The notes under the pieces are model-generated. The model did no database searches and was not told the DNA's origin. It saw only the letters and a list, made by a program, of their open reading frames with translations. Shown here in pieces: positions 30,580-35,060 of a stretch of DNA of 35,060 bases; position 1 is the stretch's first letter; the number at the start of each line of letters is the position of its first letter. Both the position numbers and the translations under genes were made by a program. This stretch comes from a virus. Location: positions 1 to 35,060 of the IMG/VR virus record IMGVR_UViG_3300025759_000030. One strand, 5' to 3'.

Positions 30580-31039
30580 CCAATCCCGATACATAGCGTT
30601 TCCCATCATAGCTCAAGCATTGCTTGCGATTATTGCCGTCAGCACGATAGCTGACATGCACCCAACCACTGTTCGGGTCGATACCATCATAGAACTCTAG
30701 GATAAGCTGGTCAAACTCCAGATTGTCCCGAATCCACTTAGCCAAGTCGATGTTGGCAACGGTGCGAATCTCGAAGTCAGCAGCCTCACCTTTGGCGTGT
30801 TGGCTCTTGGCAGAGCTACCGATGGCCTTACACAGCGCCTTGCTACGGAAGCCAGATGACGGCACGAAGGCGCGCTTGAAATGCTTTCTACAAGGCTCTA
30901 GCACGTTCTCGCATAGCGCCTTGAGCGACTTGACCTGCTCTGCATTGGGCGTGTTGTCAATGCTTAAACGCAGCGCCGTCTGGCTCTTTGTCATCTCCTG
31001 TAAGGTGAAGTGCGGTGAAAGGCGCATATCGGACGGCAT
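30569..31039 (-). CDS. endolysin, peptidase M15 family
   Basis: A 156-residue cell-wall peptidase. The core runs from LSPHFTLQEMTKSQTALRLS to VLEPCRKHF, then FVPSSGFRSKALCKAIG, KSQHAKGEAADFEI (H81 and D88, zinc ligands) and SGWVHVSYRAD (H128). This is the zinc D-Ala-D-Ala/L-Ala-D-Glu peptidase pattern of phage M15 endolysins. No signal peptide is present, so it depends on a holin. The start at 31039 has no strong ribosome site; 31027 is an alternative. It lies beside the holin gene. Confidence 0.85.
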   Translation of the reverse strand: MPSDMRLSPHFTLQEMTKSQTALRLSIDNTPNAEQVKSLKALCENVLEPCRKHFKRAFVPSSGFRSKALCKAIGSSAKSQHAKGEAADFEIRTVANIDLAKWIRDNLEFDQLILEFYDGIDPNSGWVHVSYRADGNNRKQCLSYDGKRYVSGLDEA

Positions 31040-31056
31040 CTGCTTTACAGGAGTTG

Positions 31057-31449
31057 TTACTTTTTTCCGCGTAAGTTCATCAGCTTGTCAGCACCCTTGA
31101 TGCCGAAGCTGCTAGATACCGCGATAAAGAGAAGATATTGATACCAGTCTGGCAGGGTGTTCAGCACCTCAAAGCCAGCTTTAACATGCTCTGTCAAGGA
31201 AGGAATAAAGACTAATATAGACGGGAGGAGCAGCACCACGAGAGCAAACTCATCTTTCCACGAGTCCTTAGTAGCGTCAGCCATGTTGGCTTCCCAGTCG
31301 ATTTCGCCTGTAGCAACTCGCTTTTGAACTTCAGCATCCGCCTTTGCCTTCTCTACCTTGACTGCCGCTTTCGCTTTGGTTTCTTCTACCTTACCGTCAA
31401 CCCAGTTGCCAGCAATATTTGCGACTGGCCCCAATAACATCTTTAACAT
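31057..31449 (-). CDS. holin, three-segment GTA-type
   Basis: A 130-residue membrane protein of the phage/GTA holin type. An amphipathic N-terminus (LKMLLGPVANIAGNWVDG) leads to a charged helical linker. The conserved WKDEFALVVLLLPSILVFIP (64-83, first membrane helix) and TLPDWYQYLLFIAVSSSFGI (98-117, second helix) follow. It would form the lesions that release the M15 endolysin encoded next. It overlaps the nuclease gene upstream by seven bases. Confidence 0.75.
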   Translation of the reverse strand: MLKMLLGPVANIAGNWVDGKVEETKAKAAVKVEKAKADAEVQKRVATGEIDWEANMADATKDSWKDEFALVVLLLPSILVFIPSLTEHVKAGFEVLNTLPDWYQYLLFIAVSSSFGIKGADKLMNLRGKK

Positions 31450-31865
31450 CGTCTTTTCCTAACCTTGCACAAGGCTTCGTTTATCATTGAAGACTCTTGC
31501 CGCTCAAACTCTGATGTCTTAACGGTTGTCTTCTTCCTAGAAATTGTACTTGTGCATCTTATCACACAGCGGCGAATATCTAAAGCAACATAGCAGATGA
31601 TGTCTGCGTCTGATGTCGTCATCATGCGCTTGGTCTTGCTACCGCGACTGGTCATAAACTGGTATCGGTGGTTGTATCCGTCCCTAACGGAACACGCCTT
31701 GACTTCGACGCGGTAGTTCTCACCTTCATCGTCAAAGATAATTAAGTCAAAGCCCTCGTGGTTTACACGAGCTGTCTTGTAGCCATTTTCCTCAAAGACC
31801 GCCTGAGCCAGTAGCTCACCGATTCTTCCAATCTGGACTGCATTACGCACAGTCGAAAAGGCCAT
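31443..31865 (-). CDS. PD-(D/E)XK endonuclease-like protein (140 aa)
   Basis: A 140-residue nuclease-like protein. Visible elements: E17 in IGRIGELLAQAVFEENGYKT, D40 in EGFDLIIFDDEGEN, and E54-x-K56 in YRVEVKACS, which is the PD-(D/E)XK catalytic pattern, then DADIICYVALDIRRC. The basic C-terminus may hold DNA. It sits between the holin and a membrane coiled-coil gene, an odd place for a nuclease. It might degrade host DNA late in infection or resemble an orphan restriction-type enzyme. Confidence 0.6.
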   Translation of the reverse strand: MAFSTVRNAVQIGRIGELLAQAVFEENGYKTARVNHEGFDLIIFDDEGENYRVEVKACSVRDGYNHRYQFMTSRGSKTKRMMTTSDADIICYVALDIRRCVIRCTSTISRKKTTVKTSEFERQESSMINEALCKVRKRRC

Positions 31866-31866
31866 A

Positions 31867-32274
31867 TTATTTTAATGGATTACTCGCTGCGTCTAACCCG
31901 CGCCACAAGTCATCTATCTCCCTGTTTATCTTTCCAAATCTACTATCGATTGATTTAACCTTCTCGTCAAACTGTTTAACCAAAATGTCGTTAGCAGTTG
32001 TGGTATTCTCTACCTCTGCGATGCGGTCACGCAGGTCTAGCAACTGCTTCTGGTTCTCCATTATGGTTTCGAGATTCGTGCCAAGCACAGTGAGCTTCTC
32101 TGCTGTGTCGCCATTGCCAGAGACAGCCGACTCTACAGCCTCGATGCGTCCGTAGAACTCTGCCACTGCCCAGATGCCGCCAGCCATAGTCGTGGCGATA
32201 GACAGCACAATGGCTATCCATACGCCGCGCAGCTTAGTGCCACCGATTGTAAGTTCAGTATCTTCTAAGCTCAT
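31867..32274 (-). CDS. single-pass membrane coiled-coil protein (135 aa)
   Basis: A 135-residue protein. Residues 18-40 (WIAIVLSIATTMAGGIWAVA) form one membrane helix. A long soluble helix (45-125) with heptad-like repeats then runs through ENQKQLLDLRDRIAEVENTT. The coiled coil probably lies in the periplasm, as in spanins, though the charge pattern does not settle the topology. It overlaps the secreted-protein gene by four bases (ATGA). A spanin or lysis-control role is inferred from place and shape. Confidence 0.5.
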   Translation of the reverse strand: MSLEDTELTIGGTKLRGVWIAIVLSIATTMAGGIWAVAEFYGRIEAVESAVSGNGDTAEKLTVLGTNLETIMENQKQLLDLRDRIAEVENTTTANDILVKQFDEKVKSIDSRFGKINREIDDLWRGLDAASNPLK

Positions 32275-33068
32275 TGGTACATATACGCTTGCTGGTCGCT
32301 GTAGATAGCTTCACCCTGACCCAGCACATCTTCCGCGCTAACATAATCGCCAGTCAGGAATTGATGAAAGGAGATGTTGCCAATGTTGGTAGCCCACTCA
32401 ATGCTCAGTGCGTCACTGGTAGCAGAGTAGGAGATAGAGGCTTCAGCCATTGACTGACCATAATCCTGCGCGTGTTGGTCTGAGATGCTTGTCAAGCTCT
32501 CGCTCTTTGACGCAGCCAAGAAAGCGCCAGCGTCACGCGCATTGACTGCAATGTCTTCAATCGACTGATTGTATTCAACGACAGTATCATTATTGATGCT
32601 AACGTCATTCTGTTCGACATACTCTTGCACGGCAATCTGGTCTTCTACTGCGTTTGTTTCCTGAGCAACTTCAGCTTTCTCAGCGACCTCCTCGACGACG
32701 CTCAGTTGCACCGAAGCCACAATAAAGTTATCTACGGCCTCAGATACCTTAACCATTGACTCTTCATATTTCTCTTCCAGAGCCATCTTAGTGGTGAAAT
32801 ACAAAGCGCTCTGTACTCCTGCAAGAGCTTCATTGTAGGCAGTTATGTCGCCATCATTGATGATGTATTGCTCGTCATCCACTGCACTATAGTCGATGAT
32901 GCCGCCGACTGAGGCGTAGTGTTCTGCGCCATAGACTGCATAACGCCCCTGCTCCAACTTGGCTGCAATCGTGCGGCTGGCATTGACTAGGTTATCAATC
33001 GTCGTCTCTGCTTGTGCTGCGGAAACGCTCAGAAATACTGAGGTTAGAATTGCTATCTTCTTCATCAT
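32271..33068 (-). CDS. secreted helical protein of unknown function (265 aa)
   Basis: The start at 33068 (MMKKIAILTSVFLSVSAAQA) gives a Sec signal peptide with likely cleavage after AQA; GGTG lies six bases upstream. The open frame runs 17 codons further to 33119, giving a poor signal peptide. The mature part is acidic and helical with Val/Ala/Glu repeats (VEEVAEKAEVAQETN; VQEYVEQNDVSINND), and may form coiled coils. Its start overlaps the preceding secreted protein's gene by about 74 bases in another frame. A periplasmic role late in infection is inferred. No known family. Confidence 0.5.
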   Translation of the reverse strand: MMKKIAILTSVFLSVSAAQAETTIDNLVNASRTIAAKLEQGRYAVYGAEHYASVGGIIDYSAVDDEQYIINDGDITAYNEALAGVQSALYFTTKMALEEKYEESMVKVSEAVDNFIVASVQLSVVEEVAEKAEVAQETNAVEDQIAVQEYVEQNDVSINNDTVVEYNQSIEDIAVNARDAGAFLAASKSESLTSISDQHAQDYGQSMAEASISYSATSDALSIEWATNIGNISFHQFLTGDYVSAEDVLGQGEAIYSDQQAYMYQ

Positions 33069-33624
33069 CGCTTTCACCAATTCGTAGGATTTTGTCATAG
33101 TATGATTTACGGTCTTCATAATCAGGTATGAAAGTCAGGGGGTCGCGCTTCATAAGAAGTGTAGCCGCTCGACCCACAACGAGCTTGCCATTCACTGATA
33201 TTGGGCAGGGTGTTGCACTGGCAAACATCGCCTTCCAAGTCTCCAGAGATTGACACAGCCTAGCCACAGATGCAATAGACATGCCCTGCTCTTTCAAGGC
33301 TTTTGCGTCTCTGCGCCTGTTGCACTCTGCATCCTGCTTATAACCGCCCATAGACAAGCCAAGCACGTTGACCTGCACACCCATTCCACGCCCTATCAGG
33401 CAGCTTTCAGAGCCACCAGACGGTGCGCTAGGGGATACAGCGGTAGGCGGTGGCGTTACATTAGATGCAGCACCAGCGCCATTGTAATTGTTTGTGGTAG
33501 ATTCCGAGGGGTTGTTGCTGCTGACAGTGCTGTTGATGTTGCTCGTGTTCAGGTCGCCAGTCTGCTCATTCTGGGCGTATGCTGCGGTCAGGCACAGCAA
33601 AGAAACTAGCAGGACACGGCGCAT
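32995..33624 (-). CDS. secreted protein of unknown function (209 aa)
   Basis: A 209-residue protein with a Sec signal peptide (MRRVLLVSLLCLTAAYAQ). An Asn/Ser/Thr/Pro-rich linker (about 20-75) leads to a compact Cys-containing domain: CLIGRGMGVQVNVLGLSMGG, DAECNRRRDAKALKEQGMSI, LCQSLETWKAMFASATPCPI. The four cysteines probably pair in the periplasm. Similar proteins are frequent in marine phages beside lysis genes. The C-terminal 70 residues are charged and may be disordered, where the reading frame overlaps the next gene. Confidence 0.6.
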   Translation of the reverse strand: MRRVLLVSLLCLTAAYAQNEQTGDLNTSNINSTVSSNNPSESTTNNYNGAGAASNVTPPPTAVSPSAPSGGSESCLIGRGMGVQVNVLGLSMGGYKQDAECNRRRDAKALKEQGMSIASVARLCQSLETWKAMFASATPCPISVNGKLVVGRAATLLMKRDPLTFIPDYEDRKSYYDKILRIGESDDEEDSNSNLSISERFRSTSRDDD

Positions 33625-33630
33625 CTCATC

Positions 33631-33804
33631 TTAAATCTTTTGGGAAAGCAGAGACAGGAGCAATGTGATTATTGCCCCTGCACTCGTCATTATAATAATC
33701 TCAAGTCGCTTGACACGGTTGATAGTCTCCAACCACCGTTCAGCGCATACAGCTTCATGCGTGTCAATCTGTGCTTTGACCTCGTGAACGGTGATGCGAG
33801 ACAT
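33631..33804 (-). CDS. small holin-like membrane protein (57 aa)
   Basis: The start at 33804 (MSRITVHEVKAQIDTHEAVC) has an AAGGAG site; the frame runs 23 codons further upstream with no support. A short coiled coil (ERWLETINRVKRLE) precedes one C-terminal membrane helix (IIIMTSAGAIITLLLSLL) and a basic end. This pattern resembles XhlA-type holin/hemolysin proteins, but the match is by shape only. It lies among other membrane genes of the lysis block. Confidence 0.5.
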   Translation of the reverse strand: MSRITVHEVKAQIDTHEAVCAERWLETINRVKRLEIIIMTSAGAIITLLLSLLSQKI

Positions 33805-33805
33805 A

Positions 33806-33955
33806 TTATTTCTCCTTGCGAAGATTAAGGGCGAGCTTCTGAATGAAGTCGTCAATCTTGGCGAGAATCTCATTGTCGCGCATAGACGGAGTTACGTTAG
33901 CAATCACCGATGCGGCTGCTACAATAGCTGTAATCCAAGTAATCAGAGTTTCCAT
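33806..33955 (-). CDS. small membrane protein, holin-like (49 aa)
   Basis: A 49-residue protein, METLITWITAIVAAASVIAN, with one N-terminal membrane helix, then a Pro-containing turn and an amphipathic helix (ILAKIDDFIQKLALNLRKEK). The start overlaps the upstream stop in TAATG. Similar short proteins in marine phages end in a K-[IM]-x-x-F-[IL]-x-K-[LV]-A pattern. A pinholin or holin-accessory role is plausible. One base separates its stop from the next start. Confidence 0.55.
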   Translation of the reverse strand: METLITWITAIVAAASVIANVTPSMRDNEILAKIDDFIQKLALNLRKEK

Positions 33956-34164
33956 TATTCCGTCTCTTCTTCTAGTGAGGCTTCAAGCAAAGACATAAAT
34001 GCCTTACGTCCGACCTGAAGCTGGTCTAGGTTAAACTGGGTAGAGCCAATCTTGCGGTCAAGGTCAGTGATATGGTTAATCAAAACCTTCTGGTCGTCTG
34101 TGAGTTGCTCTTCAGTGTATTCTTTGTCGTTGATAGTAATGACGTTTGGTTTTTTCTCGGTCAT
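33955..34164 (-). CDS. conserved small protein (DUF6447-like, 69 aa)
   Basis: A 69-residue protein: a short beta hairpin (NVITINDKEYTEEQLTDDQK) followed by a helical hairpin (VLINHITDLDRKIGSTQFNL; LQVGRKAFMSLLEASLEEE). It matches the small two-part phage proteins I recall as DUF6447, found near tail-fibre and lysis genes. Function unknown. The stop overlaps the next start (TAATG). Confidence 0.55.
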   Translation of the reverse strand: MTEKKPNVITINDKEYTEEQLTDDQKVLINHITDLDRKIGSTQFNLDQLQVGRKAFMSLLEASLEEETE

Positions 34165-34185
34165 TAGTCTCTCCTTTGATTTACG

Positions 34186-34479
34186 TTACCACGGCACTCC
34201 GTCAGTAGTAACAGGGGTTTTCTGCCCAGCAATATCAGCAGCCAGAGCAGCTTCGGTTTCGGCTTGGTCAACTTCTTCATATACCCAGCCAAGCACATTA
34301 GCTTCGGTCAGGGCATCAAAAGCGATAAAGCCATCAGCACTTGCGTCAGGCATAAAGCCTACAGTGCCGTAAGAAGAAGCGGTGTATTCACCATCTTCTG
34401 CTGTGCAACGCCAGTGAGCGACGACTACGCCGCCGTCATCAGTGTTGCGTTCTAAGTTTGCGATAGTCCAAGTTGCCAT
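34186..34479 (-). CDS. small conserved tail-associated protein (97 aa)
   Basis: A 97-residue acidic, beta-rich protein: MATWTIANLERNTDDGGVVV, then AHWRCTAEDGEYTASSYGTV, a helix (EANVLGWVYEEVDQAETEAA) and an end KTPVTTDGVPW. This WxVxxL...VHWRC...SSYG...PW pattern is frequent in marine phages, directly after the tail fibre, as here. It may be a chaperone for or part of the fibre. No known function. It begins 12 bases after the tail-fibre stop. Confidence 0.55.
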   Translation of the reverse strand: MATWTIANLERNTDDGGVVVAHWRCTAEDGEYTASSYGTVGFMPDASADGFIAFDALTEANVLGWVYEEVDQAETEAALAADIAGQKTPVTTDGVPW

Positions 34480-34491
34480 TTTAGTTCTCCG

Positions 34492-35060
34492 TTAACAGGC
34501 CATTAATACGCACGGCACACAATAAGAACCATCGTCATATGTGTGCGATACATTAGTTGAAGTTACTTTTGCGATTGTTTTGCTGCGAACAATGTCGTCA
34601 CCCTGTGGCTTTGCAGTGCCGTCACCAGCAGACATTAACAGGTCGCCACGAGTAACAGTCGTGTCTTGTGCAATGCGAATGACCATATCACCTGTCATCG
34701 CAATGTTCATATCGTTAAACTGGTCATCGTCATTATCCCAGTTGACAAACACGCCAGCAACATTTGGGTCGCCCTCAACAGACGAAACAGCCATACAGTT
34801 AAGCTGCTCATTATCTTCTGTGTAAGCGTCTTGCGCTTCGGAAGCATCGTGTGACCAAACAGCCATCTGGTCTAGGTTGGTCATCACCGTTCCCTTGACG
34901 ATTGCTTCATCTTTTGTGCCATCAGTAAGCTGCGACCAACGTGCCAAGTGACCACCGTTATAAGATACGGTTGTTCCTGATACGCTGATTGAGCCTTCAA
35001 GTGCGCTGTCTTGTGCAATATAAATGACGATGCCATCATTTGTTTTGCGGTTGAAAATGC
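34492..35060 (-). CDS. tail fibre protein, C-terminal part (joins 1-2072)
   Basis: The same reading frame as the gene at 1-2072; bases 34934-35060 repeat 1-127. The C-terminal ~150 residues (ARWSQLTDGTKDEAIVKGTV, then NCMAVSSVEGDPNVAGVFVN and GDLLMSAGDGTAKPQGDDIV to SHTYDDGSYCVPCVLMAC) form a compact domain with terminal Cys pairs. It is strongly conserved across marine phage fibres and lies after HL in the full gene. An apparent TTG start at 34947 is only an internal codon. It may be an autoprocessing chaperone or a tip domain; which is not known. Confidence 0.85.
   Translation of the reverse strand, partial: IFNRKTNDGIVIYIAQDSALEGSISVSGTTVSYNGGHLARWSQLTDGTKDEAIVKGTVMTNLDQMAVWSHDASEAQDAYTEDNEQLNCMAVSSVEGDPNVAGVFVNWDNDDDQFNDMNIAMTGDMVIRIAQDTTVTRGDLLMSAGDGTAKPQGDDIVRSKTIAKVTSTNVSHTYDDGSYCVPCVLMAC
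34934..35060. repeat. terminal direct repeat marking the circular join (right copy)
   Basis: Identical to bases 1-127. Removing one copy gives a circular unit of 34,933 bp in which the tail fibre reads through without interruption. Confidence 0.93.

Noticed and set aside
33805-33873. Extended start for the 57-aa holin-like protein
   Set aside because: The extension overlaps the 49-aa membrane gene, and AAGGAG fits the start at 33804.
34492-34947. A separate 151-aa gene starting at 34947
   Set aside because: The start is a TTG inside the tail-fibre frame; joining the ends of the circle gives one continuous gene.
1-35060. Long direct terminal repeat as in T7-like phages
   Set aside because: The repeat is only 127 bases, equals a usual assembler k-mer and lies inside a coding gene.
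1-35060. tRNA genes
   Set aside because: No cloverleaf with a conserved T-arm and acceptor stem was noticed on either strand by eye; a tRNA search would settle it.

Overview
The window is a complete circular genome of a tailed phage, most likely a short-tailed (podovirus-type) marine phage recovered from a metagenome. The last 127 bases (34934-35060) repeat the first 127 exactly, so the unit is 34,933 bp and the tail-fibre gene reads in frame across the join. The portal is P22-like, the major capsid protein is of the SU10 type, and the head-tail adaptor, gp10-like stabilisation protein and SSGNVGIGTSSP-type tail fibre are familiar from ocean phage contigs. No tail-tube, tape-measure or sheath gene is visible, which also favours a short tail. 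The host is probably a Gram-negative bacterium, but the sequence does not identify it.

Layout. The late genes form one unbroken minus-strand block that starts near 20657. It runs down through putative terminase small subunit, terminase large subunit, a cluster of tiny basic proteins, portal, a 790-aa repeat protein, scaffold, capsid, adaptor, tail proteins, three large internal/ejection-type proteins and the tail fibre. It then crosses the join into the tail-fibre C-terminus, small membrane or holin-like proteins, two secreted proteins, a PD-(D/E)XK nuclease, a holin and an M15 endolysin, and ends at 30075. Most neighbours are coupled by ATGA, TAATG or TGATG overlaps.

The remaining ~9.4 kb (20658-30078) is early/regulatory. 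A plus-strand set of small genes (20801-23010) runs from a TTGACG-17-TATATA promoter to a clear terminator. A minus-strand set (23121-25659) holds a Cro/CI-like repressor, a Holliday-junction-resolvase-like nuclease, a second nuclease-like protein, and a winged-helix protein with its partner genes. A plus-strand set (25789-30078) carries a RecB-like exonuclease, an ERF annealing protein, a possible SSB-like protein, a DnaJ-type zinc-finger protein and a free-standing DnaA domain IV. No DNA polymerase, helicase, primase, RNA polymerase or integrase was recognised, so the phage probably recruits the host replisome.

The most unusual structure is a composite site present twice: 19-bp elements (consensus TACGGCA-N3-YGCCRCCCY) flanking an AT-rich spacer with repeated AATATATCA. 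One copy lies inside the winged-helix gene, as lambda iterons lie inside gene O. The other lies in the 415-bp gap upstream of the terminase gene. Also notable are a hairpin that seems to bring a distant Shine-Dalgarno sequence to its start codon, promoters with palindromes between their -35 and -10 boxes, and a UUCG-capped hairpin just after the capsid gene.
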